This document shows, piece by piece, positions 8,636 to 17,421 of a stretch of DNA of 23,240 bases (its first letter is position 1; each line of letters starts with the position of its first letter). The notes below the pieces were generated by a model. The model searched no databases. It had not been told where the DNA came from and saw only the letters and a program-made list of their open reading frames with translations. Position numbers and translations under genes: made by a program. The stretch is from Oehlia diaphana (Eukaryota > Glomeromycota > Glomeromycetes > Glomerales > Glomeraceae), in contig QZLH01000419.1 in the NCBI GenBank assembly GCA_003833135.1, positions 61,451 to 84,690 on the forward strand, read 5' to 3'.

Positions 8636-10285
8636 TTAAAGGTTAACTTTTTCCAATGAAGTTATTTTTTGAATCCTCCTTTTAGTCTTGTCAGAGAAAT
8701 TATTATAACGATAATGTTTTTGATAATCGGTATAGCTATTAATACCAGATGGTAAACAGGGAATTATGTTTTTTTCCGCATAAATATTGATGGGTTGTGT
8801 TAGTTTCTTCTTTTTATTAATACATTCATCTTTTAACTCAGCAATAATGGTAGCTTTGATACGTTCTCTTGTGCGTTTACTTAAAGATTTAAATAAATAT
8901 GATTTTTCATATTCTAAAAGGTTATTCATACCAAAGTCACACAAAGGACGGAACGTATGGTTATTGAGTTTTCTATCTAATCTACGTTTTCCATTGCTTT
9001 TTTCATTAGTTATTTCTTGTACTTTAGCATGAATAATCATTAGAATTTCTTTATGAACAGGAACATTCGGATTTGATATATAAGATTGTGAATAGGTAAA
9101 TGGTTTATTTACCACTGATGTAGATGGCTTTTGTTGTCTGTTTGTTAATGATGTAGATGTCATTTGTTGTCTGTTCGCTGATGATGTAGAAGGCTTTTGT
9201 TGTCTGTTTGCTGATGATGTAGAGGGCTTTTGTTGTTCGTTTGCTAATGATGTAACTAGTTTTTGTTGTTCGTTTTTCTGTTGTTCAAGAGCTGAAGTAT
9301 AATCACGTTCAAATTGAATAAAATCAAAATAAGTTATTCCAGGATCAGTCTCAATGTATTGTTGATAAGATACATTTTCATATTTTGGATAAGATGTTGA
9401 AGATTCTTCATCATAATTATTCTCATCATATTTTTGATCAGTTGTTGAAGATTCTTCATCATTATAATCCTCATCATACTTTCGATAAGTTGTTGTAGAT
9501 TCTTCATCATAATTATTCTTATCATATTTTTGATCAGTTGTTGAAGATTCTTCATCATTATAATCCTCATCATACTTTCGATAAGTTATTGAAGATTCTT
9601 CATCACAACTATCTTCATCGTGTTTTTGATAAGAAATTGAAGATTCTTCATCGGAACTATCTTCATCAGAATTATCCTCATCGTATTTTTGATAAGATGT
9701 TGAAGATTCTTCATCATAATAATCCTCAGAGTACTGTTGGTTATCATTTACTAATTGAAAATTTAATTCTGGGATCAAAGAAACATTTTTCTTATTATCT
9801 AGCGTTGCTGATATAGATATTGGTACAACAGCTGGTACAGTTGTTTCTAAATTTTCAAAATCTTCAAAATCTTCTATGAAATAACTAAAATCATTTTGAA
9901 GTTCTTTAATATCTTGAGTTTTAATAAAAGAATCATTTTCCAAATCTTCAATACGATTTTTTAAAGAATCAATCAATTGTACTTGAGAATCGATTTTTTC
10001 TTTACAATTCTTAAAAACTTTTTCTATATCAAAAGGTTCATCATTAATAATATCATTTTGTTGAATTACAAGTTCTTTACGAAAATTTTGTAAATTTAAA
10101 CTCATTCGTTTACCAAAATTTTCGAATTCTTTTGCTTGTTCTATAATTAAATTATAATATCGATCATTTAAAATATTATTATTATTATCATTAGAATAAT
10201 TCTTATTATTATTCAAATTTATATTATTTTTTTCATTTTGAGTAAGATATGAATCTTTTTTTATAATATTTTCTTGTACTTCCAT
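8636..10285 (-). CDS. T5: array-family protein with acidic 16-residue repeats and NRQQKPSTS repeats
   Basis: A 549-residue single-exon paralogue. It has an Asn-rich leader (about 20-40), then the N-terminal module at 49-65 (EQAKEFENFGKRM and following) and a coiled coil at 104-117 (LIDSLKNRIEDLE). Residues about 188-310 are acidic repeats of roughly 16 residues with a DEESSTTDQKYDENNY-like unit. Residues about 342-392 hold four copies of an 11-residue ANRQQKPSTSS-like unit. The C-terminal repeat units start at 459 (YEKSYLF) and 521 (YQKHYRY), with linker TQPINIYAEKNIIPCLPSG. It shares with T6 the leader sequence, the QQNDII motif after the module and a promoter palindrome. T5 and T6 are therefore likely sister copies. 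Function is unknown. Confidence 0.84.
   Translation of the reverse strand: MEVQENIIKKDSYLTQNEKNNINLNNNKNYSNDNNNNILNDRYYNLIIEQAKEFENFGKRMSLNLQNFRKELVIQQNDIINDEPFDIEKVFKNCKEKIDSQVQLIDSLKNRIEDLENDSFIKTQDIKELQNDFSYFIEDFEDFENLETTVPAVVPISISATLDNKKNVSLIPELNFQLVNDNQQYSEDYYDEESSTSYQKYDEDNSDEDSSDEESSISYQKHDEDSCDEESSITYRKYDEDYNDEESSTTDQKYDKNNYDEESTTTYRKYDEDYNDEESSTTDQKYDENNYDEESSTSYPKYENVSYQQYIETDPGITYFDFIQFERDYTSALEQQKNEQQKLVTSLANEQQKPSTSSANRQQKPSTSSANRQQMTSTSLTNRQQKPSTSVVNKPFTYSQSYISNPNVPVHKEILMIIHAKVQEITNEKSNGKRRLDRKLNNHTFRPLCDFGMNNLLEYEKSYLFKSLSKRTRERIKATIIAELKDECINKKKKLTQPINIYAEKNIIPCLPSGINSYTDYQKHYRYNNFSDKTKRRIQKITSLEKVNL
9110..9262 (-). repeat. 33-bp coding minisatellite (ANRQQKPSTSS units) in T5
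   Basis: On the + strand the units read as GATGTAGA(G/A)GGCTTTTGTTG-like blocks followed by a TCTGTTTGCT-like part. Five imperfect copies are visible, all in the T5 frame. Confidence 0.85.
9355..9725 (-). repeat. 48-bp coding minisatellite (DEESST..KYDE units) in T5
   Basis: GAAGATTCTTCATCA(T/C)-type blocks recur with a mostly 48-bp spacing and alternate between two subtypes (TYRKYDEDYN and TDQKYDENNY). The subtypes suggest a 96-bp higher-order unit. Antisense and off-frame open frames here are produced by the repeat. Confidence 0.87.
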
Positions 10286-11240
10286 TATTGTAAAAACAAA
10301 AACGGAATTTAGGAGGGAAAAAGTTTTTTTTTTTTTTTTTAAGTATTATATATTTTGATTACAAATTACATTTTTGTTTGCTCAGTCGGTTACTCGAAAG
10401 GGTAACGGTATCCTTTGAAAGGAAATTTGATTCACGTGATTATTTGATTTAGGTTGGTTAGATAATCTCGGAAATATGATAAAGTTCACGTTCATCAGAT
10501 CAATTATAATAAATTTTCCTTATCTGTTATATATTTAAAAAGAATATTAAATTTCCTCATTATCACCAAAGATAGTAAGATACCATATTCAATGGATGTG
10601 CGTTTAAACCCATTAAGTACCTCATTGAATAGACCAAGTACGAGATAAAATAATTTAGCGAATACAGATAGAACGTTGTAATAAAACTTGTTGTAACCCG
10701 ATATAATGATATAAACACTGCGACTAAAAAAATAGGTGAGACGAGATTACGTAATATAACGGACTTCTAATCATTATTTTGGCCACGTTGCTCTGATCTA
10801 TGTTATACACGCTATCTCTATCCATTTTCTTACTATCCTGTAATTCAGTAATTTGACACTTCAATTTTTCACCCTAATGCTTAATAAATCTGGCCTAGAT
10901 TTTATATCGTCCACAAAAAACCATATCACACGGTATAAGCCTTATTTTTTATAGATGATCAAAAGTAATATGTGGGATTACTTAATTGGTCCGGTAATGT
11001 AAACTTTTATTATTTTTTTTTTTTGAAAAGGTACTAATAACAGTAAATGGGTCTATTTAACTTATTATCCTTATATCGAACTCTCCTTTATATTCTCATT
11101 AGAACGGTATTTTGTTTTGAAAAGGAATCACGGAAAAAGTTTATATTGCATCCGTCACAGTAAATTCGATAACTGATAACAATAATTTATTAGATTAAAA
11201 AAAAAAAAATAATAATTATACAATTTAAAGGATTTATTTA
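10286..11240. other. Intergenic spacer between T5 and T6
   Basis: The left end holds the T5 leader (a T-run at 10324-10340) and the CACGTG palindrome. The block 10560-10960 is less AT-biased but shows no sustained reading frame, no tRNA fold and no repeat that I can see. The right end is the 3' flank of T6, with an A-run at 11197-11208. Confidence 0.6.
10429..10440. promoter_or_regulatory. Shared CACGTG palindrome upstream of T5
   Basis: The 12-mer GATTCACGTGAT sits 144 bp upstream of the T5 ATG. The identical 12-mer sits 164 bp upstream of T6. The core CACGTG is the E-box bound by bHLH factors such as fungal Cbf1/Pho4. Matching sequence at matching distance in two paralogues supports a regulatory site; it could also be inherited flank from duplication. 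Confidence 0.5.
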
Positions 11241-12674
11241 TTAACATATTTTTTCTTTCGAAATAATTTTCTGAATTCTCTTCTTTTTCTCGCTAGATAA
11301 ACGATTATATTGAGAAGTCTTGCCAAATTCAGTATAACTTTTAATACCAGGTGGTAAAGAAGGAACAATATTTCTATTCACATAAACGCTAATTGGTTGT
11401 GTCATTTTCTTCTTACCGGACAATTCATCTCTTAACTCGTCATTAATCGAGGTTCTAATAGAACTTTTTGTTTTACTACTTAAAGGATTAAATAAGTCTG
11501 ACTTTTCATATTTTAAGAGCTGGTTTATATTAAAAGTTTGTCGTAAAGGTTTGAATGTATGATCAAGAATCCTTCTATTATTTAAATTATTAAGGATTTC
11601 TTCAACTTTGGCATGAATTTTTATATTTGCTTTTTGAGATTTTGATGTTCTTCCCTGTGGAATGTTATTAAAATTAAAATTTGGGATATGAGAATTACCA
11701 TCATTAAATCGTTGATAAGATGTTGAAGATCCAAGATACGTTGAATCATAACCATTCTGATAAGCATCATCATTTTTGTATTGTTGATATGATGATGAAG
11801 GCAAATACGTTGAATCGTAATTATTATAACCGTAATTATCATAGCTGGGAACATATTGTTGATATGAGGTTCCATCTTCATAATTATCAGTGTAATGAAA
11901 AGCAAATTCAGCCACAGCTTCTTCTTCGTTTTCTTGATAAGAATAAGGTGTTTCAAATTCAGCCTTAAGATAGTTTTGATAAGCTGCTTGAGATTTAGCG
12001 AAAATTTCTTTGTCATGATCCTGATCATCAGAATACAGTTTATTGTCATGACCATCAGAATACGGTTGATTAGGTTTTATATTTTCTTTATCAACATTTT
12101 TATAATCGGATATTTCTTCTTCATCATACACAAATTTTAATGGTTCTTCAGATTGAATTGGTGTAATATCCGAATCTTTGACGACATTTTCATTCGTATA
12201 TAAAGAAGCATTTTCCTTATTATCCTGTGCAGCTGATGATGTAGCTTCCGTAGCTGTTGATATAGATAGAATTGATTGGATTTCCTTTTTGAAATCATTA
12301 AATTCATTTCGAAGTTTTCTAAAATCTTGTTCTTTAATGAGATGATCAGTTTCCAAAATTTCAACACGAGCTCTTAAAGAATCGATTAATTGTGATTGAG
12401 AATCGATTATTTCATCATGTTTATTACAAACATTTTCCGTTTCAACAGGATTCGTTTTCTCTTTTATAATATCATTTTGTTGAATTAAATATTCTCTGTA
12501 AGTATTTTGTAAATCTAAACTCATACGTTTACCAAACTCTTCAAATTCTTTTGCTTGTTTTTCGATTAAATTATAAAAAGGATTACTTATATTTGTCTCG
12601 TTTTGAGTAGAAGATATGGGAGGCGATCCCAGATCTTCCACTACGATATTTTCTTGTGTTTCCAGTGAGACCAT
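11241..12674 (-). CDS. T6: array-family protein with Tyr/Asn/Ser-rich middle
   Basis: A 477-residue single-exon paralogue. The N-terminal module is at residues 37-56 (IEKQAKEFEEFGKRM and following), with QQNDII at 65-70 as in T5, and a coiled coil at 95-109 (SQLIDSLRARVEILE). The middle is acidic, then Tyr-rich with imperfect YDSTYL..SSSYQ(Q/R) repeats near 275-325. The C-terminal domain has repeat units at 389 (YEKSDLF) and 450 (FGKTSQY), with linker TQPISVYVNRNIVPSLPPG. It is cytosolic or nuclear by absence of signal or membrane segments. The Tyr/Asn/Ser-rich middle resembles prion-like, disordered sequence in composition only. Function is unknown. Confidence 0.84.
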   Translation of the reverse strand: MVSLETQENIVVEDLGSPPISSTQNETNISNPFYNLIEKQAKEFEEFGKRMSLDLQNTYREYLIQQNDIIKEKTNPVETENVCNKHDEIIDSQSQLIDSLRARVEILETDHLIKEQDFRKLRNEFNDFKKEIQSILSISTATEATSSAAQDNKENASLYTNENVVKDSDITPIQSEEPLKFVYDEEEISDYKNVDKENIKPNQPYSDGHDNKLYSDDQDHDKEIFAKSQAAYQNYLKAEFETPYSYQENEEEAVAEFAFHYTDNYEDGTSYQQYVPSYDNYGYNNYDSTYLPSSSYQQYKNDDAYQNGYDSTYLGSSTSYQRFNDGNSHIPNFNFNNIPQGRTSKSQKANIKIHAKVEEILNNLNNRRILDHTFKPLRQTFNINQLLKYEKSDLFNPLSSKTKSSIRTSINDELRDELSGKKKMTQPISVYVNRNIVPSLPPGIKSYTEFGKTSQYNRLSSEKKKRIQKIISKEKIC

Positions 12675-12690
12675 TACTATTACTAATTTT

Positions 12691-12714
12691 TTTTTTTTTC
12701 CTAGGAAAAAAAAA
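12691..12714. repeat. Perfect 24-bp palindrome in the T6 leader
   Basis: Nine T, then CCTAGG, then nine A form a perfect palindrome 17-40 bp upstream of the T6 ATG. In the transcript it could fold back on itself. A similar but less perfect T-run/A-run foldback lies in the T4 leader. Confidence 0.6.
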
Positions 12715-12764
12715 GCTAGAGGAAAAAAAAAAGAAACCGAGTTCTTTTTGATTGTTTAACAAAA

Positions 12765-12770
12765 TTTATA
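12765..12770 (-). promoter_or_regulatory. Possible TATA box of T6
   Basis: TATAAA on the minus strand lies about 90 bp upstream of the T6 ATG and about 70 bp downstream of the CACGTG palindrome. The order (E-box, TATA, ATG) is sensible, but the background is AT-rich. Confidence 0.3.
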
Positions 12771-12837
12771 GGTTTTATTGATCGTTGTACAAGTCAATAA
12801 TAATTACGTTATTGTTTATTGGCGCAATTATTTGTAC

Positions 12838-12849
12838 GATTCACGTGAT
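12838..12849. promoter_or_regulatory. Shared CACGTG palindrome upstream of T6
   Basis: GATTCACGTGAT is identical to the site upstream of T5 and lies 164 bp before the T6 ATG. See that entry for the interpretation. Confidence 0.5.
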
Positions 12850-13498
12850 AACGGGGCAATATAAAAAAAAACACGGGTACGTACTACATAGAAATCGGTC
12901 TATTGAAAGAAAATTTTTTCATACGGTAAAAAAAAGTAAAACATTCCGTAAAAAAAAGTGTTCCGTTTTTTTTTTCGTGATCATATCAAATCAAAGAAAT
13001 TTATAACCTCAAAATCATGCAATTCATGGGAAATTATTTGGCTAAGATTTTAAGCGCAGATTCACGGAATTTTTACAGTTGGAAAAAAAAGTGAACTGTA
13101 AGGCATGACACAGATGATACGGAGGGGCAGCGCAGTTAATTATGTAAATCAAAACTAAATGTAGTATATAAATTTCAGAATTGTACGACCACGCAAATTA
13201 CCTGATAAAGGAAAAACAAGACAATTATCAAGCAAACATATTAAGATTACGGAACGATTTCAATATAATTAACCAAATGGATTATTTACTCTTTTATTCA
13301 TTTAAATGGCGAAATTCTACGAAAAAAAACGGAAAATGTATGGAGGAAAAAAATTATGTAGATGTTGATCCTACGATACAGTTAACGTGATTAAAATTTA
13401 TCTTGTAACAAATTTCTTTTAGTTGGGTAATTATCGGGTAATTGTCTTGATCAGATAATTTGTGTGGCAGCACAAATTCGATAATATTAAAGTATCCA

Positions 13499-13719
13499 TT
13501 GTCATGACAGGGTACGACGGAAACATGTCATGTATAGAGGCCTATGTATGTCTGTATAGTGATCAACGTACGGTATGTATAGTCATTTTTACCATACTGT
13601 AGAGTGGGGTGATGTATACTGTAGGGTGATGTATACCGGACGTTGCCATACATTGACCACTATACGTACGTACATAGCTCACCGTACGCTACATGTTTTC
13701 TATATAATCGTCATGACAA
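13499..13719. mobile_element. 221-bp foldback element (MITE-like)
   Basis: The ends are exact inverted copies, TTGTCATGAC at 13499-13508 and GTCATGACAA at 13710-13719. Inside them the arms keep pairing imperfectly: GAAACATGT against ACATGTTTTC, then CTATGTATGT...GTATAGTGATCAACGTA against the complementary run at 13640-13680. The centre holds a short direct repeat (GGGTGATGTATAC, about 13606-13637). No coding capacity is present. I found no clear target-site duplication, so the superfamily is not assigned. Confidence 0.7.
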
Positions 13720-14134
13720 GCTTGACAAGTGTAAGCAGTGACATATGTTTAGGTGCAAAACCTTAGGTTACACATTTATAAAAAATGATTAGCTGCACGT
13801 GATTGCAATTTATGGCACGTTTTTGTAAAATGAATATACCATATATAATTGATTTTACATCTCGTTATAAACTTAACGTAATCATCGGATGCTAAGTGAC
13901 TTATGGTTGGTGTGACATTAAAAATTTAATTTTTTAAAATCGATTACTTAATTTCATGGTAGATACGTGAAACTTCAAATTATTATATATATATAATTCA
14001 AAAGAAAAACAGAGAAAAAATTTTACACTTTAAACGAATGATTCTTTATTATTTAGAGCATTTGATACTTTCTTGATAATAACATTTTGCTAAAAATACC
14101 CGCAATTTCCATCTAAATTATTATGTTTTACTTC

Positions 14135-14602
14135 TTATCCTATATTGAATTGGCAGGAACACAATCCAGGTTCAGAATCATTTTCTGGTTGTCCTAACAA
14201 TTTCATCAGATCACGAAATTGGTCCAATATATTTAAATCAAAATTGGTAAAAAAATTTTTTAAATCAGGAATTTTAAGTTGTTCATCTTCATCATATGGT
14301 AAATGAATAGCCAAGTACACTTCGTTTCGATCACTCCATTTACTTAGATCAGGTGCTACTGTAGCTTGACCTAGATAGAAAAGAGATCTATAATTCTTTT
14401 TTACATATTCCTCTAGCCATTCAAACTTTTTATCATAATCCTCATCATATTCAAAATAATCATCATCGTCTTTAGATTCCTCAGATAAGGGCGGTTTGTT
14501 TTTCAAAACACTTAAATTTACCAACTCAAAATCAAGAGGGCAACCGAGAAATAAGACTGAAGAGTGCGTACGGCACCAATATCTTCTATCCATTGATCTC
14601 AT
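14135..14602 (-). CDS. Unrecognised 155-residue acidic protein
   Basis: A single-exon frame from ATG 14602 to a TAA at 14135. I do not recognise the protein. It starts MRSMDRRYWCRTHSS, has a short hydrophobic patch (about 16-22, too short for a membrane helix) and an acidic stretch rich in Asp, Glu and Tyr at 41-56. An ordered-looking C-terminal half follows (FYLGQATVAPDLSKW, EVYLAIHLPY, then helix-like segments to 137). It ends with Cys-Ser-Cys. Composition outside the acidic stretch is varied and not repeat-driven, which favours a real gene over a chance frame in 70-80% AT DNA. It is divergent from the kinase gene, with 430 bp between starts. It could be a fragment of a larger gene; confidence is moderate. 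Confidence 0.55.
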   Translation of the reverse strand: MRSMDRRYWCRTHSSVLFLGCPLDFELVNLSVLKNKPPLSEESKDDDDYFEYDEDYDKKFEWLEEYVKKNYRSLFYLGQATVAPDLSKWSDRNEVYLAIHLPYDEDEQLKIPDLKNFFTNFDLNILDQFRDLMKLLGQPENDSEPGLCSCQFNIG

Positions 14603-15032
14603 TTTTTATTATTTTGCTTGTTATATATGTTGATATATGTTGAATAGTAAACTTATTTGATATATGCAGATATACGTGGAATAGTAAAACTTATTTAATA
14701 TATGTTGATATATGTGGAATGGTAAAATTGAAAAAATTAAAAAATTTCAGAACTTTAAATAAGTAAAACGATGTACCCTATTTTTTAGGGTTCTAAAAAC
14801 AAATAAGGTGCCTAACTAAATTAAATTATGACTCAAGATAAATCATAAAGCAAAATTTCAGATATTGTTTGTATTATTTTACATAATTTAAATATGTATG
14901 AAATTATACTAATATTACTAATATTGTAATTAATTTAATTGCAATTTGACTTTATATTACTCAATTTAAACTATAAATGTACCAGATGCCATCATCATCT
15001 TGAAGTATTAAAGTATGATTCTTACTTAAAGT
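14603..15032. other. Divergent intergenic region upstream of the acidic protein and the kinase
   Basis: It holds the tandem repeat at about 14620-14728 and then AT-rich sequence without a gene. It probably carries the promoters of both flanking genes, but I cannot point to specific elements. Confidence 0.55.
14620..14728. repeat. Three-copy tandem repeat, unit about 38 bp
   Basis: A unit of the form ATATATGTTGATATATGTG-GAATAGTAAAACTTATTT occurs three times with small differences. It lies immediately upstream of the 155-residue gene, so it may overlap that gene's promoter. Confidence 0.75.
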
Positions 15033-17421
15033 ATGTCAAAATATACTAATGATATTGCCGAAAATCATACTGCTTGCAAAGAGCAAATGACAGATAAGGA
15101 AAATAGTAGTCCTAATATTGTACAATTTGGAACTATTTGGGGTTGTTTTATTTCTTCCTTTATAGTAATTGAATTCTTTGAAAAAGAACATATTCTAGGA
15201 AATAAAGAATCTAATGGAAATGTATGTTAGTAAATCATATTTTATTAATATTTTGAAACCTTTGAAACCAAAATACATAATAACAATTTCTTTATCTTTA
15301 CTAATAATTTTACTAATTATCTAATTAGTATCTTAACTTGAAAGATAGCAATTATGAGATTCATTGTATTATACAAAATGTAAGCTTTTTAAATATTTTT
15401 TTTATTTAACCAATTCTTCTATTACATATTTAAAGTATACTTACGAATAGTGAACTTTTATTTATTTATTAAAGGATCATAATGGAAAAAAACTGCTGAA
15501 TTTAAGGTTTGATCATTGATATTTTCTACATTGCCATCATTAAAAAAAAATTCATTTATATAAATGAATTTATTTTTAAATCAGTGGAGATAGCATGAAA
15601 AAAGTAAACCCCGAAAATAAACAACGAAAATTATGCATACTAGAAGAAAGCATTGATTTAAATGATGGAGTCGAATTTCGTTTAAAACTTAAAAATAAAT
15701 TTATTAAATGTAAGTTAATAAATTCAAATTTTACATTAATTAAATTCATATAAATTTCAATTATTTAATTAAACCAGATATTTTTTTTTTAGTTACATAT
15801 CGTGATGTCCATATACTCAATTGTGGTTGTGGGAACTTACAAGTAATAGTTAATATGTTGTCATAATAAATTAATTTTTAGAAAAATAATAATTTTTATT
15901 TTACTGATCTTATAGAAATATGCGAAATATACTCCTAAATTTAAAATTAACAAATATCAAGAAAATGAAGAAAATGACCAACAGAACAAATCAGGTAATT
16001 TATTTAAAGATTTATATGAATTATATAATTAATAATTTAATCAAATTTTAATAATAGTTTATAAAAGTCCTATCAATATTGAACAAACTTGTTTTGATCA
16101 TAAATATAAGTATATTAAATTACTTGGAAGGTAAATAAATATATTTGTGTCAAATATTATTTTTTTTTTCCTTAATAAATCATATGCTGATAAAATTAAT
16201 AGCGGAGGATTCGGAAAGGTTTTTTTGGTTCAAAATGAACAAAATGAAAAAGAAAAATTAGCTGCCAAGTTTGGAACTGTTTCTTTGAAAGATGAATACA
16301 TTTATATGAAGGAATTGGAAAGACTTGTAAGTTATTTTTTATTAATATTATCGTTAATTAAATACTAATTTTTTTATTTTTATTTTTTATTTATTTAAAA
16401 AGGGAATCGCGATCCAAGCAAAGTATGGTTATTATGATAGTTTTTCAAAAAGACATATTTTATTTATGGAATGGTAAATGTTTATATTTTATTTCATTAT
16501 TTGTAATATTGTAAATTTTATATACTTTTTATATTATTTGTATTTATATACAGGATAAAGGGAGGAACTTTGTATGATCTTGTATATAAAAATCGAGCGC
16601 GTTTAAATTATAAAAAAGCAAAACTTCTTTTATTAGAATTGGTATCCTGTGTTCATGTATGTAGGTTATTATCAATATAATTTATTAAAAAAATTTTATA
16701 AATTAACATATTTTTTTTTTTAATAGAAATTACACATGGCGGGATTAATACATAGAGATTTAAAAGCCGAAAATATTTTTGTTGTGCGTAAAACTCCTTT
16801 AAAACTGAAGTTAGGGGATTTTGGTTTATGTCGTAATATATCTAAAAGTCGTAGTACCAATCATTGTGGTACTTTAAATCACTGTAAATATATATATTCT
16901 TTTAAAAAAAATGTAGATATTTTATACAAGTTTTTAAAAAATTTACATTTCTTTTTAGATGCACCAGAACTTTTTAATAAAAAAACACGTACAGAAAAAC
17001 AAATTATAGCTGCAGATTGGTGGGCAATAGGTTGCGTCCTATTTTTTTGTATTACTGGTGGTGATTACATGTTTAACCCTAAAGAAAATTTTGAAGAACA
17101 AAAAAAGCATACCAAAGAAAAGTTATTAGAAATCCAAAATGGCAAAAACCTTTATTTAAATTCAATTGATCACAGAAGTAAGTATATTGTTACTTATGTT
17201 TAAAATCTTCTTAAATACAAATTTTTTTTTTTAAAAAAAAAAAATAGTGAGGGAAGTCTTCTTGGTCTTGTTTGAAGAAGATATGTCTAAGAGAACATAT
17301 GAAAAGTTGCAGGTAATCAATTTTATAAAATATTTTTAATTTACTGTACTTGTATATTGTTAAATATTAATTTTAAAAGTCTTTAAATGTTTAGGAATGT
17401 ATTTTGTTTCAGGAGAAATAA
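15033..17421 (+). CDS. Ser/Thr protein kinase, 14 exons, with FHA-like N-terminus (Chk2/Rad53-like layout)
   Basis: Exons: 15033-15221, 15329-15379, 15475-15506, 15585-15709, 15793-15842, 15916-15994, 16058-16130, 16203-16326, 16403-16473, 16554-16656, 16727-16883, 16959-17177, 17248-17312, 17395-17421. All 13 introns are GT-AG, 63-107 nt, and every phase matches, giving 1365 nt and 454 residues. The kinase domain (about 192-454) is complete: glycine loop GSGGFGKV at 199-206, Lys222 in LAAK, HRDLKAEN with Asp310, DFG at 330-332, APE at 353-355 after GTLNHY, DWWAIG, and a late Arg440. It should phosphorylate Ser/Thr. Residues about 30-140 resemble an FHA fold: WG at 36-37, ILGN where FHA has GR, YEIHCII where FHA has SxxH, LSGD..KKVN, and LNDGVEF. 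The key phosphopeptide residues appear replaced. The FHA call is inference; the kinase call is firm. Neighbours give no pathway clue. Confidence 0.88.
15548..15571. repeat. Perfect 24-bp palindrome inside a kinase intron
   Basis: AAATTCATTTATA and its complement form a perfect palindrome 13-36 nt before the 3' splice site of the third intron. A hairpin here would sit near the expected branch site. Confidence 0.6.

Larger units (their letters stand above)
12675..14134. other. Long intergenic region with promoter of T6 and a foldback element
   Basis: From left to right it contains the T6 leader and promoter, an A-rich unassigned block (12900-13440) and the foldback element at 13499-13719. AT-rich sequence with no gene follows, to 14134. 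Open frames at 12785-13006 and 13181-13390 begin with TTG and have no paralogue or domain, so I do not call them. Confidence 0.6.

Noticed and set aside
10380..10450. tRNA-like A-box (GCTCAGTCGGTTA) upstream of T5
   Set aside because: The A-box match is good, but the following sequence does not form D-, anticodon- or T-arms and no proper B-box or acceptor stem can be found.
12785..13006. Open frame with a hydrophobic, signal-like N-terminus
   Set aside because: It starts with TTG, not ATG, overlaps the T6 promoter, soon runs into Lys/Phe homopolymer translation and has no relative in the window.
13575..13766. Open frame inside the foldback element
   Set aside because: It lies largely within the inverted-repeat element, and its composition follows the repeat structure.
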